Made by a program: the position numbers and the translations under genes
Shown here: positions 42,385 through 50,928 of the stretch, piece after piece
Layout of the letters: each line of letters begins with the position of its first letter
Numbering within the stretch: the first letter of the stretch is position 1
Assembly (NCBI RefSeq): GCF_016863495.1
Contig: NZ_BOOZ01000015.1
Coordinates: forward strand, 62,001-126,000
Length of the DNA: 64,000 nucleotides
Direction of reading: 5' to 3'
Source: Micromonospora andamanensis
GTDB taxonomy: Bacteria > Actinomycetota > Actinomycetes > Mycobacteriales > Micromonosporaceae
Notes under the pieces: model-generated
What the model saw: only the letters and a program-made list of their open reading frames with translations
Told to the model about the DNA's origin: nothing
The model's database searches: none

Positions 42385-43437
42385 ATGGGCAGCACCATCC
42401 AGGACCTCACCGCACCGGATCTGACCGCGACGCGCGCCGACGACACCCGGCTGCTGGAACAGACCCTGTTCGAGGTGAAGCGGGTGATCGTCGGCCAGGA
42501 CCGACTGGTGGAACGGCTGCTCACCGCGCTGCTCGCCCGGGGCCACTGCCTGCTGGAAGGGGTGCCCGGCGTGGCCAAGACCCTCGCCGTGGAGACCCTG
42601 GCCACGGCGGTGGGCGGCAGCTTCTCGCGGATCCAGTTCACCCCCGACCTGGTGCCGTCGGACATCCTCGGTACCCGGATCTACCGGGCCTCGACCGAGA
42701 ACTTCGACGTCGAGCTGGGGCCGGTGATGGCCAACCTGGTCCTCGCCGACGAGATCAACCGCGCGCCGGCCAAGGTGCAGTCGGCGCTGCTCGAGGTGAT
42801 GGCCGAGGGACACGTCTCGCTCGGCGGGCGGAGCTATCCGGTCCCCGCGCCGTTCCTGGTGCTGGCCACCCAGAACCCGATCGAGTCCGAAGGCGTCTAC
42901 CAGCTGCCCGAGGCCCAGCGGGACCGCTTTCTGATGAAGGTGGTGGTCGACTATCCGACCGACGACGAGGAACTGGGCATCCTCTACCGGATGGGCTCCG
43001 GCACCCCGGCCGCCCGGCCGGTGCTGGACCCGCACCGGCTGATGGCGTTGCAGGGCCGGGCCCGGGAGGTGTTCGTCCACCACGCGCTGGCCGAGTACGT
43101 CGTCCGGCTGGTGCTGGCCACCCGTGACCCGCGCCGGTTCGGGTTGCCGGAGGTGGCCGCGCAGCTGGCGTACGGTGCCAGCCCTCGCGCGACCCTCGGT
43201 CTGGTCGCCGCGGCCCGGGCGCTGGCGCTGCTGCGCGGCCGGGACTACGTGCTCCCCGCCGACGTGCGGGAGATCGCCACCGACGTGCTCGCCCACCGGC
43301 TCGTCCTCTCCTTCGACGCGGTCGCCGACGACGTCGACCCCGGCGGCCTGGTACGGCAGGTCGTGGCGGCGGTGCCGCCACCACAGATCGCCCCCGCGCA
43401 GGAGGACCAGGGGCCGGGCCTGGGGGCGGCGGCATGA
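42385..43437 (+). CDS. MoxR-family AAA+ ATPase
   Basis: A 350-aa AAA+ ATPase of the MoxR group: Walker A in LLEGVPGVAKTLAVE, Walker B in LVLADEINRAP, sensor region LVLATQNPIESEGVYQLPEAQRDRF. MoxR proteins act as chaperones with DUF58 and VWA partners in assembling or activating metal enzymes or envelope complexes. ATG 42385 (MGSTIQD) follows GAGGAG; its stop is overlapped by the DUF58 start (ATGA). It is the first gene of a MoxR-DUF58-VWA-protease operon. Confidence 0.93.
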   Translation: MGSTIQDLTAPDLTATRADDTRLLEQTLFEVKRVIVGQDRLVERLLTALLARGHCLLEGVPGVAKTLAVETLATAVGGSFSRIQFTPDLVPSDILGTRIYRASTENFDVELGPVMANLVLADEINRAPAKVQSALLEVMAEGHVSLGGRSYPVPAPFLVLATQNPIESEGVYQLPEAQRDRFLMKVVVDYPTDDEELGILYRMGSGTPAARPVLDPHRLMALQGRAREVFVHHALAEYVVRLVLATRDPRRFGLPEVAAQLAYGASPRATLGLVAAARALALLRGRDYVLPADVREIATDVLAHRLVLSFDAVADDVDPGGLVRQVVAAVPPPQIAPAQEDQGPGLGAAA

Positions 43438-44417
43438 ACGAGAACGCGACGAGTCTCGGGCACCTGGCACCGCAGCGTCGGCTGCGCCGGCTGGAGCTGA
43501 CCATCACCCGCCGACTCGACGGGCTGCTGCACGGGCAGCACCTGGGCCTGCTACCGGGGCCGGGCAGCGAACCGGCGGGCAGCCGGGAATACCGCCCCGG
43601 CGAGGACGAGGTACGGCGGATGGACTGGTCGGTGACCGCGCGGACGACAGTGCCACACGTGCGTACCGTCGACGCCGACCGGGAACTGACCACCTGGACG
43701 CTCGTGGACGCGACACCCAGCATGGACTTCGGCACCGCCGAGCTGGAGAAGCGGGAGCTGGCGGTGGCGGCCGTCGCCGCCGTCGGTTTCCTGACCGCCG
43801 GCTCCGGCAACCGGCTCGGCGCGCACCTGCTCGGCGACGCGGGGGTGCGCCGGTTCCCCGCCCGCACCGGCCGATACCACCTGCTCAGCCTGCTGCGCAC
43901 CCTGTTGGAGGTGCCGCGCGGTCGACCAGCCACCGACTCCGTCCCATTTGCCGAGGCCATCGACGGGTTGCGTCGCTCGGCGGGCCGGCGCGGGCTGGCG
44001 GTGGTCGTCTCCGACTTCATGGACGGTCTGCCCGACGAGGGGGTGGCCGGTGCCGGGGGCGGTCCACCGGACTGGGAGCGGGCGCTGCGGCGCCTTGCCG
44101 CGCGGCACCAGGTACTCGCGGTCGAGGTCCGTGATCCACGTGAGCTGGAGCTGCCCGACGTCGGCCTGATCACGCTCGTCGACCCGGAGAGCGGGCGACG
44201 GCGGGAGGTCGCCACCGGCAGCCGACGGCTGCGCGACCGCTACGCGGCGGCTGCCGCCGCACAACGGCTGGCCGTGGCGCGGGCCCTGCGCCGGGCCGGT
44301 GCGACCCATCTACCGCTGAGCACCGACCGGGACTGGATCGCCGACATCGTCCGGCACGTCCACGCCCAGCGCCGGTTGGCCCGGGCGACCCGCCCGACGA
44401 ATGGAGGAGCGGCGTGA
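43434..44417 (+). CDS. DUF58 domain protein
   Basis: A 327-aa MoxR-associated protein with the DUF58 signature SREYRPGEDEVRRMDWSVTART near residue 50 and a degenerate VWA-like fold behind it (DATPSMDFGTAELEKRELA, AVVVSDFMDG). It lacks membrane segments. ATG overlaps the MoxR stop, and its own stop overlaps the VWA start (GTGA), so the three are co-translated. It probably recruits client proteins to the MoxR ring. Confidence 0.92.
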   Translation: MNENATSLGHLAPQRRLRRLELTITRRLDGLLHGQHLGLLPGPGSEPAGSREYRPGEDEVRRMDWSVTARTTVPHVRTVDADRELTTWTLVDATPSMDFGTAELEKRELAVAAVAAVGFLTAGSGNRLGAHLLGDAGVRRFPARTGRYHLLSLLRTLLEVPRGRPATDSVPFAEAIDGLRRSAGRRGLAVVVSDFMDGLPDEGVAGAGGGPPDWERALRRLAARHQVLAVEVRDPRELELPDVGLITLVDPESGRRREVATGSRRLRDRYAAAAAAQRLAVARALRRAGATHLPLSTDRDWIADIVRHVHAQRRLARATRPTNGGAA

Positions 44418-45364
44418 GCTGGCAGTCTCCGGAACGGCTGTGGTTGTTGGCCGGGGTGGCCGCCCTGGTGGTCGCCTACCTGCTGCGTCAGCGTCGGCAC
44501 AGCCGGTACGCCGTCCGGTTCACCAACCTGCGCCTGCTGGACAAGGTGGCACCGGCCCGCCCGGCATGGCGGCGGCACGTGCCGGCCGGGCTGTTCATCG
44601 CGATGCTGGCGCTGCTGGTGGTCGGCTTCGCCCGGCCGACCGACGAGGTACGGGTGCCCCGGGAACGGGCCACCGTCATCGTGGCCGTCGACGTGTCCCG
44701 CTCCATGCTCGCCGACGACGTACCGCCGGACCGGCTGATCGCGGCCCGGCAGGCGGCCCACGAGTTCGTGGCCGACCTGCCGGCGGAGTTCAACGTCGGG
44801 CTGGTGGCCTTCGCCGGCAACGCGTCGGTGATGGTCGCCCCCGGTGGTGACCGGGAAACGGTCACCGCCGGAATCGACCAGCTCGACGAGGGCGTCACAG
44901 CCCTGCAGGGCACGGCGATCGGCGAGGCCATCCACGCCTCCCTGGAGTCGATCCGCACCCTTGACGCGCAGGCCGCCGAGGATCCGCCGCCGGCCCGGGT
45001 GGTGGTGCTCTCCGACGGGGCGAACACGTCGGGGCGCGACCCGGCGCTGGCCGCCGCCGACGCGGTGGCGGCGGGCGTACCTGTCGACACCATCTCCTTC
45101 GGCACGCTCGACGGCCGCATCGGTGGCGGCCAGTCGGTCCCGGTCGACGGGGAAACCCTGCGCGCCGTGGCCGAGCAGGCCGGCGGCGGTTACTACGAGG
45201 CGGGCAGTGGCGACGAGTTGCGGGCCGCGTACTCCGACATCGGTTCCTCGGTGGGTCACCGACTGGAGCGGCAGGACGTGTCGGCTCGGTTCATCGGCGC
45301 CGGCCTGGTGCTCGCGCTGCTGGCCGCCGCCGCCTCGCTGTTCTGGTTCTCCCGACTGCCCTGA
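44414..45364 (+). CDS. Membrane VWA-domain protein (BatA-like)
   Basis: A 316-aa protein with an N-terminal membrane helix (LWLLAGVAALVVAYLL), a second helix near residue 55 (LFIAMLALLVVGFA), a VWA domain with an intact MIDAS motif (VAVDVSRSML, later LQGTAIGEA and LSDGANTSG), and a C-terminal transmembrane helix (LVLALLAAAASLFWFS). It is the usual third member of MoxR operons and would act at the cytoplasmic membrane in a metal-dependent protein interaction. Confidence 0.92.
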   Translation: MSWQSPERLWLLAGVAALVVAYLLRQRRHSRYAVRFTNLRLLDKVAPARPAWRRHVPAGLFIAMLALLVVGFARPTDEVRVPRERATVIVAVDVSRSMLADDVPPDRLIAARQAAHEFVADLPAEFNVGLVAFAGNASVMVAPGGDRETVTAGIDQLDEGVTALQGTAIGEAIHASLESIRTLDAQAAEDPPPARVVVLSDGANTSGRDPALAAADAVAAGVPVDTISFGTLDGRIGGGQSVPVDGETLRAVAEQAGGGYYEAGSGDELRAAYSDIGSSVGHRLERQDVSARFIGAGLVLALLAAAASLFWFSRLP

Positions 45365-45401
45365 CCGCCTCCCTACGGTCTTCCCTGAGGAGGGACATCG
45401 C

Positions 45402-46331
45402 ATGCCGAGCACGATTCCGGGGCTGGGTGAGCCGCGCGGACCCCGCTTCGTCTCACCCGACCTGTCCCCCGACGAGCAGCCGGCCGGGTCGACGCCGGCC
45501 GCCGTACTCCCGGTCGCACCGACCGGGCCCGACGTCCCGGCGTACAGCCCGACGGACCGGGCTGCGGAACCGACCGGCCCGTCGCGCTGGCCCCGGCTGC
45601 TGCTGGCGGGATTGACCGTGGTGGCGGTGTCCGCCGGCGCCGGCGGCGTCGCCGGTCACCTGGCCGGCGGCGACCCGCCGGAGGCCGTCCTGGGTGCCGC
45701 GCCGACCGGCCCGACCGCGAGCCCGAGTGGTGACGACCTGGTCGCCGCCGCCGACCGGGTGCTGGCCGGGGTGGTGTCGGTACGGGTGACCACAGGCGGC
45801 CGGGGTGCCTCCGGATCCGGATTCCTGATCGACGATCGAGGGCACGTGGTCACCAACAACCATGTGGTGGCCGGTGGCGGCACGATCCAGGTGGTCGGTC
45901 GGGACGGCCGTCGGCTCACCGCGCGGCTGGTCGGCCGCGACCCGGGTACCGACATCGCCGTGCTGCGGGTCGACCCGGGCAACGGTCTGCGCCCGCTGCC
46001 GCTGGCGTCGGCCGGCCGGACGCGGGTCGGTGAGCCGGTGCTCGCCGTCGGTTCACCGCTCGGGCTCTCCGGCACGGTCACCGCCGGAATCGTCAGCGCC
46101 CTGGACCGGCCGGTCCGGCTCGGCGGTGGGGCCCGGCAGCCGGCGGTGCAGACGGATGCGTCGATCAACCCGGGGAACTCCGGCGGCCCGCTGGTGAACG
46201 GTCGGGGCGAGGTGGTGGGCGTGAACACCGCCATCGCCACGCTGGAGGGCAGCGGCAACATCGGGATCGGTTTCGCCATCCCGGTCGAGCGGGCAGCACA
46301 GGTGGCACAGGGGCTGATCGCGAGGGGATAA
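45402..46331 (+). CDS. Membrane-anchored trypsin-like serine protease (HtrA-like, no PDZ)
   Basis: A 309-aa protein: about 70 disordered residues, one transmembrane helix (LLLAGLTVVAVSAGAGGVAG), then an S1C protease domain with the triad His (VTNNHVVAGG), Asp (DPGTDIAVLRV) and Ser (SINPGNSGGPLV). No PDZ domain follows, in contrast to DegP/HtrA. The active site is outside the membrane. ATG 45402 follows GAGGAGGG. It is followed after 7 nt by a two-component system, as HtrA-type proteases often are under envelope-stress control. Confidence 0.92.
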   Translation: MPSTIPGLGEPRGPRFVSPDLSPDEQPAGSTPAAVLPVAPTGPDVPAYSPTDRAAEPTGPSRWPRLLLAGLTVVAVSAGAGGVAGHLAGGDPPEAVLGAAPTGPTASPSGDDLVAAADRVLAGVVSVRVTTGGRGASGSGFLIDDRGHVVTNNHVVAGGGTIQVVGRDGRRLTARLVGRDPGTDIAVLRVDPGNGLRPLPLASAGRTRVGEPVLAVGSPLGLSGTVTAGIVSALDRPVRLGGGARQPAVQTDASINPGNSGGPLVNGRGEVVGVNTAIATLEGSGNIGIGFAIPVERAAQVAQGLIARG

Positions 46332-46338
46332 CTGGACG

Positions 46339-47034
46339 ATGCGGCTGCTCGTGGTGGAAGACGAAGAGGATCTGGCCGGCGCGTTGCGGGTCGGGCTGGT
46401 CCGGGCGGGCTACGCCGTCGATCTCGCCGCCGACGCGGCACAGGCGTACGACCTGCTGCTGGTCAACGCGTACGACCTGCTGCTGCTCGACGTCAACCTG
46501 CCCGACGTGGACGGGTTCGCGGTGTGCCGGGCGATCCGGTCCGGAGAGGTCGAGGTGGCCGGTGGGCGCGACCTTCGGGTGCTGATGCTCACCGCCCGAG
46601 GCGCGCTTGGCGACCGGGTCCGTGGCCTGGACGAGGGCGCCGACGACTACCTGGTGAAACCGTTCGCGCTTGTCGAGCTGCTGGCGCGGGTACGGGCGCT
46701 GCTGCGCCGCGACACCGGCGGTACCGGGGTGGTCCTCACCGTCGGCGCGTTGACCCTGGACGTGGCCCGGCAGCAGGCCCGGCGGGGCGACCGGCCGCTG
46801 CACCTGACCCGCAAGGAGTTCGGCGTCCTGGAGTACCTGATGACCCGCCCCGGGCGGGTGGTGCCGGCCGAGGAGCTGCTGGAGCACGTCTGGGACGCCA
46901 ACGCCGATCCGTTCACCGAGACCGTCCGGGTCACCGTGGGTACGCTGCGACGCAAACTCACAGGTGCCGGCGACGACCCGGCGATCGAGACGGTCGTCGG
47001 ACGCGGCTACCGGCTGCGGGAGGTGCTGGCGTGA
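46339..47034 (+). CDS. OmpR-family response regulator
   Basis: A 231-aa regulator with a receiver (EDEE acidic pair, Asp51 in LLLDVNLPDVDG, Lys in YLVKPFAL) and an OmpR winged helix (LTRKEFGVLEYLMTRPGRVV...VRVTVGTLRRKL...GRGYRL). ATG 46339 follows GGGATAACTGG after the protease gene. Its stop overlaps the kinase start. It likely responds to envelope stress and controls the protease operon. Confidence 0.93.
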   Translation: MRLLVVEDEEDLAGALRVGLVRAGYAVDLAADAAQAYDLLLVNAYDLLLLDVNLPDVDGFAVCRAIRSGEVEVAGGRDLRVLMLTARGALGDRVRGLDEGADDYLVKPFALVELLARVRALLRRDTGGTGVVLTVGALTLDVARQQARRGDRPLHLTRKEFGVLEYLMTRPGRVVPAEELLEHVWDANADPFTETVRVTVGTLRRKLTGAGDDPAIETVVGRGYRLREVLA

Positions 47035-48236
47035 GTGTTTTCCGGTCGATCCGGTTCCGGTTGACGGTGCTCTACTCGACGCTGCTGTTCGCGCTGGCCG
47101 GTGCCGGCCTGCTGGTGGCGTACGTGGCGGTGGACCGGGCTGTCGATCCCAAGCCGATCACCAAGCGGTACGAGGCGCAGCTGGTCAAGCTCAAGAGCGA
47201 CGGACGTACGGTGCCGACCGGCACCACCCTCGAGGTCGCCGAGGTTCAGCAGATCGAGGACGAGGTGAACCTGCGGCTGTTGCAGACGGTGCGGGACTAC
47301 TCGTTGATCGCGCTCGGCGGGCTCTTCGTGGCCAGCCTCGGCATCGGCTGGGTGCTTTCCGGCCGGGCCCTGCGCCCGGTGGGTGCCATCGCCCGTACCG
47401 CCCGGGAGATCCAGGCCACCGACCTGTCCCGCCGGATCCGCCTGACCGGTTCCCGCGACGAGCTGCGCGACCTCGGCGACACCATCGACTCCATGCTCGA
47501 CCGGCTCGATCATGCCTTCCACGCCCAGCGGCAGCTCATCGATGACGCCTCGCACGAGTTGCGCAGCCCGTTGGCGATCATCCGAGCCAACCTCGACGCC
47601 TCTCTCACCGCGCCGGAGGCCGGTGAGCAGGAGCGGGCCGCCGCGGTGGCGACGATCGACCGGGCCACCACCCGGATGTCCCGGCTGGTGGAGGATCTGC
47701 TGGCCACGGCCCGTCGGGACGCCGACTCGATGTCCGACACGGATGTCGATCTCAGCGCCGTGGCCCGCGAGGCGGGTGAGGACTTCGCCGCCCTGGCCAC
47801 CGGCCGTGGTCTGCGCCTGCGGTACGCGCTCGACCCGGGGCTCACCCTCATCGGCGACCCTGACACGCTGCGCCGGGCCGCCGGCAATCTGCTGTCCAAC
47901 GCGGTACGCCTCTCCCCGCTCGGTGCAGCGGTCAAGGTGGCGACCGGCCGGGTGGGCGACTGGCTGTGGTTGGCGGTCGCCGACGAGGGGCCGGGCATCG
48001 CCGAGGCCGACCAGCCGCGGGTCTTCGACAGATTCTGGCGCGGCGAGACCGCGCGGGGCGGCTCCGGTGACCGCCGGACCGGGCTGGGGTTGGCCATCGT
48101 CCGCCAGATCGTCGAGTCGCACGGTGGGCAGGTGGCGGTCTTCTCCCGCCCGGGTACGGGCAGCACCTTCGTGCTGTGGCTGCCGGCCGCCGACCGGACC
48201 GGGGACACCCGGCCACCGGTCAGCGCCCCAGTGTGA
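47031..48236 (+). CDS. OmpR-type sensor histidine kinase
   Basis: A 401-aa kinase: transmembrane helix 1 (VLYSTLLFALAGAGLLVAYVAV), an extracytoplasmic sensor of about 60 residues, helix 2 (LIALGGLFVASLGIGWVL), HAMP (ALRPVGAIARTAREI), HisKA with the His in DDASHELRSPL, and ATPase motifs (AGNLLSNAVRLS, DEGPGI, GLGLAIVRQIVESHGG). GTG 47031 overlaps the regulator stop (GTGA). It is the partner of the upstream regulator. Confidence 0.93.
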   Translation: MSVFRSIRFRLTVLYSTLLFALAGAGLLVAYVAVDRAVDPKPITKRYEAQLVKLKSDGRTVPTGTTLEVAEVQQIEDEVNLRLLQTVRDYSLIALGGLFVASLGIGWVLSGRALRPVGAIARTAREIQATDLSRRIRLTGSRDELRDLGDTIDSMLDRLDHAFHAQRQLIDDASHELRSPLAIIRANLDASLTAPEAGEQERAAAVATIDRATTRMSRLVEDLLATARRDADSMSDTDVDLSAVAREAGEDFAALATGRGLRLRYALDPGLTLIGDPDTLRRAAGNLLSNAVRLSPLGAAVKVATGRVGDWLWLAVADEGPGIAEADQPRVFDRFWRGETARGGSGDRRTGLGLAIVRQIVESHGGQVAVFSRPGTGSTFVLWLPAADRTGDTRPPVSAPV

Positions 48237-48371
48237 GCGGGCGGGTGCCAGCCGCCGGACTGTCACGCAAATGTCATCCAACCGTGCGGTCGACTCCAAG
48301 GTCGTTGCGCAAGGTGGTGGCGATCGGGACGGCGCGTCGGGTCGCCGGCGTCGACGACGAAGGAGACCGCT

Positions 48372-48677
48372 GTGGTGATGCCGTGGCCCTGGCCGATGCC
48401 CGACGATCATTCCTTCCGGGCCCTGTGGGACGAGCCGCAGCACCACGACGAGGATGTCCGGCTCGCCGCCCTGGTCGCGCAGCGGCTCAGCGCCGACTGG
48501 TCGACCCGTCGGCAGCAGATCACGGTGATGGTGCAGAACCGGGTCGTGATCCTCACCGGCCTGGTGGCCAACGCCGAGACCCGCCGCGCGGCCGGCGAGT
48601 TGGCCTGGGACGTCGAGGGCGTGACGGACGTCTGCAACGCGCTACGGCTGGCCGGTCACCGGCGGGGCCGCAGCTGA
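48372..48677 (+). CDS. BON-domain protein
   Basis: A 101-aa protein with one BON domain: VRLAALVAQRLSADW...ITVMVQNRVVILTGLVANAETRRAAGELAWDVEGVTDVCNAL. BON domains bind phospholipid or small ligands. Start is GTG 48372, immediately followed by in-frame GTG and ATG; GAAGGAG lies upstream. No signal peptide. It converges on the STAS gene across a hairpin. Confidence 0.85.
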   Translation: MVMPWPWPMPDDHSFRALWDEPQHHDEDVRLAALVAQRLSADWSTRRQQITVMVQNRVVILTGLVANAETRRAAGELAWDVEGVTDVCNALRLAGHRRGRS

Positions 48678-48680
48678 CTT

Positions 48681-48723
48681 CGGCCCGTCCACGGCGCCCG
48701 GCACCGGCGACGTGGACGGGCCG
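48681..48723. terminator. Bidirectional hairpin terminator
   Basis: A perfect 13-bp stem (CGGCCCGTCCACG / CGTGGACGGGCCG) with a 17-nt loop, immediately after the BON stop and upstream of the convergent STAS gene stop. Confidence 0.75.
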
Positions 48724-48762
48724 GACACACCAGGCCAACGGTCCGGAGCCGAGGAACGAGGA

Positions 48763-49329
48763 CTACGCGGGGTCGGTGTCCGAGGTGTGGCCCCGGAGGC
48801 GGGCGAGCGCATCGGCGCGGGTGTCCGCGATGGGGAACACCTCGTCCAGCCGGGTGACCCGGAGCACCTGACGGATCAGCGGCGAGGCCGAGGCAACGCA
48901 GAGCTGTGCGCCGCGGTCAGCGGCGGCGCGGTGCGCGCGGACGAGCAGCCCGAGCGCTGTGGAGTCGACGAGATCCGTCCCACCGAGGTCCACCAGGACG
49001 TGCCCGCCCATGTCGGCCGCGTGCCCCAACGCCATGCCCAGCGTCTCGCCGGTGTCGACGTCGACGTCACCGGCGACTGTCACCACAGTCACGGCACCGA
49101 GGTGTTCGATGCCGAGGATGCCGCCGGGCACACCGGCAGCGGCGGGGCCGAGTTGGGTGCAGTGCGCGCAGCGGTGCGGGCCGTCGGCCAACGGCGAACC
49201 GCTCCAGCCGTGCTCGGACACCAACGGCCACACCACCTCCGCGTCGGAGGGCACCCGCGGCGCGGCGACCGTGTCACCGCAGTTGTCACAGGTCAGGGTG
49301 ATCTGATGGTCATCCAGGACGACGGCCAT
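48763..49329 (-). CDS. STAS-domain protein with N-terminal Cys4 zinc-ribbon-like segment
   Basis: A 188-aa protein. Residues 80-180 are a STAS (anti-sigma-factor antagonist) domain: VTVVTVAGDVDVDTGETL, LVDLGGTDLVDSTALGLLVRAHR with the phosphorylatable Ser in DSTALG. Residues 10-60 carry CDNCGD and HRCAHC, two CxxC pairs that could bind zinc. This fusion is not the standard short antagonist and may sense redox or metal state. No cognate anti-sigma kinase lies nearby. ATG 49329 follows GGAAGGAG. Confidence 0.85.
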   Translation of the reverse strand: MAVVLDDHQITLTCDNCGDTVAAPRVPSDAEVVWPLVSEHGWSGSPLADGPHRCAHCTQLGPAAAGVPGGILGIEHLGAVTVVTVAGDVDVDTGETLGMALGHAADMGGHVLVDLGGTDLVDSTALGLLVRAHRAAADRGAQLCVASASPLIRQVLRVTRLDEVFPIADTRADALARLRGHTSDTDPA

Positions 49330-49543
49330 GGCGTGCTCCTTCCCAGGTCAGAGGGGTCGGGGTCCCACCCTGCCGGGGTCAGGTGGCGGGCACCGCGCGG
49401 ACACGTGACGGTTGGGTGACGAATCGGCTTCCCCATGCTGGCGGGGTCGGATGGGCGACGACAACGACCGCACCCGCCGTCCGCTTTGGCACGATAGATG
49501 CAGAGAGAACAGTTGATCCCTGTGTGCGACGGGAGGTCGAAGT

Positions 49544-50650
49544 ATGCGAAACGCACTACCCGCCGACGAACCGGTCGGCACGCTGGAAGTGGTGCACCGG
49601 TTCCGGGGCCCGATGCCCACCGGGGTGACGGTCTCGCACAGTGGTCGGATCTTCGTCAATTTCCCCCGATGGGGTGACCAGGTGCCCGCGACAGTTGTCG
49701 AACTGCGGCGCGGGCGGGAGGTTCCCTTCCCCGACCTGCGCTGGAACACGCCGTCCGGCGACGACGACCCGTCGGCGTTCGTGTCGGTACAGAGCGTGGT
49801 GGTCGACCCGGCCGACCGGCTCTGGGTGCTCGACACGGGCAGCCCGATGTTCCAGCCGACCTCCCCCGGGGGGCCGAAACTGGTCCGCGTCGACCTGCGG
49901 ACCGACACCGTCGCCCAGGTGATCACCTTCCCGGCTGACGTGGTGCTGCCCACGTCGTACCTCAACGACGTGCGCTTCGACCTACGTCGCGGTGAGGCAG
50001 GGCTGGCGTACATCACCGACTCCGCCGATGGCGCCCCGAACGCCATCATCGTGGTCGACCTGGCCACCGGGACGTCGTGGCGGCGGCTCAACGACCACCC
50101 GTCCACCAAGGCCGCGTCGCTTGCGGACTTCCGTCCGGTGGTCGAGGGACGCCCCTTCATGGTCCGTCCCCCGGACGGGCCGCCGCAGCCGGTGGGTGTC
50201 GGCGCCGACGGCATCGCGATCTCCGCCGACGGTGCGCGGCTGTACTACTGCGCCCTCGCCACCCGCCGCTGGTACAGCGTCGCCACCGACGCCCTGGCCG
50301 ACCGGGCCCTGGGCGACGCGGAGGTCGCCGCGACGGTTGTCGACGAGGGCGACAAGGGCGGTGGCGCGGACGGCCTGGAGTCTGACGACGCTGGCCGGAT
50401 CTACCTCACCAACTACGAGCACAACGCGGTGCTGCGGCGTCGCCCCGACGGTGAGTACGAGACCGTGGTGCATGACCCCCGCCTGCTCTGGCCGGACACT
50501 CTGAGTGTGGCCGTCAACCGGCACCTCTACGTCATCGCCAACCAGGTGCACCGGCAGCCGCCGTTCAACCGTGGCCAGGACCGGCGACGCAGGCCGTACG
50601 CCCTGTTCCGGACCCGGATCGACGCGGGCCCGGTGCTGCTGCGGCCGTGA
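49544..50650 (+). CDS. SMP-30 / major royal jelly protein-like beta-propeller
   Basis: A 368-aa cytoplasmic protein of the MRJP/yellow-type beta-propeller family: RFRGPMPTGVTVSHSGRIFVNFPRWGD, VVVDPADRLWVLDTG, YLNDVRFD, AYITDS and ADGLESDDAGRIYLTNYEHNAV are repeated blade motifs. Members include sugar lactonases and gluconolactonase-like enzymes, but no enzymatic metal site can be confidently placed here. ATG 49544 follows GGGAGG. A hairpin terminator follows. Confidence 0.85.
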   Translation: MRNALPADEPVGTLEVVHRFRGPMPTGVTVSHSGRIFVNFPRWGDQVPATVVELRRGREVPFPDLRWNTPSGDDDPSAFVSVQSVVVDPADRLWVLDTGSPMFQPTSPGGPKLVRVDLRTDTVAQVITFPADVVLPTSYLNDVRFDLRRGEAGLAYITDSADGAPNAIIVVDLATGTSWRRLNDHPSTKAASLADFRPVVEGRPFMVRPPDGPPQPVGVGADGIAISADGARLYYCALATRRWYSVATDALADRALGDAEVAATVVDEGDKGGGADGLESDDAGRIYLTNYEHNAVLRRRPDGEYETVVHDPRLLWPDTLSVAVNRHLYVIANQVHRQPPFNRGQDRRRRPYALFRTRIDAGPVLLRP

Positions 50651-50659
50651 CCACCGACG

Positions 50660-50696
50660 CGCCCCGATCGGGTGGCAGTGGCATCCGATCGGGGCG
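50660..50696 (+). terminator. Hairpin terminator
   Basis: A perfect 12-bp stem (CGCCCCGATCGG / CCGATCGGGGCG) with a 13-nt loop, 10 nt after the beta-propeller gene stop. Confidence 0.8.
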
Positions 50697-50754
50697 ACGC
50701 GCCGCCCCGGCCCGTAGCGTCGGAGCGGAATGCCCACGAGGTGAGGAGCGGGTC

Positions 50755-50925
50755 GTGACCGAGCCGGAGGAAGAGCGCGAGAAGAGCGCGAAGACCGACC
50801 CGGTGCTGTTCTCCCCGGACGGCGACCCCCACCACAATCCGGCGCAGACCCCGCTGCCCGACGAGCACCCGCCGGTGACGTACTCCCACGACGGCGAGAC
50901 CGACGTGATCGACGGCGATCAGTAG
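50755..50925 (+). CDS. Small conserved hypothetical protein
   Basis: A 56-aa acidic protein starting at GTG 50755 (TEPEEEREKSAKTDPVLF) and containing DPHHNPAQTPLPDEHPPVTY. GTGAGGAG lies just upstream and the stop is 3 nt from the convergent glycosyltransferase stop. It has no Cys and looks unstructured. Function is unknown. Confidence 0.6.
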   Translation: MTEPEEEREKSAKTDPVLFSPDGDPHHNPAQTPLPDEHPPVTYSHDGETDVIDGDQ

Positions 50926-50928
50926 GAG

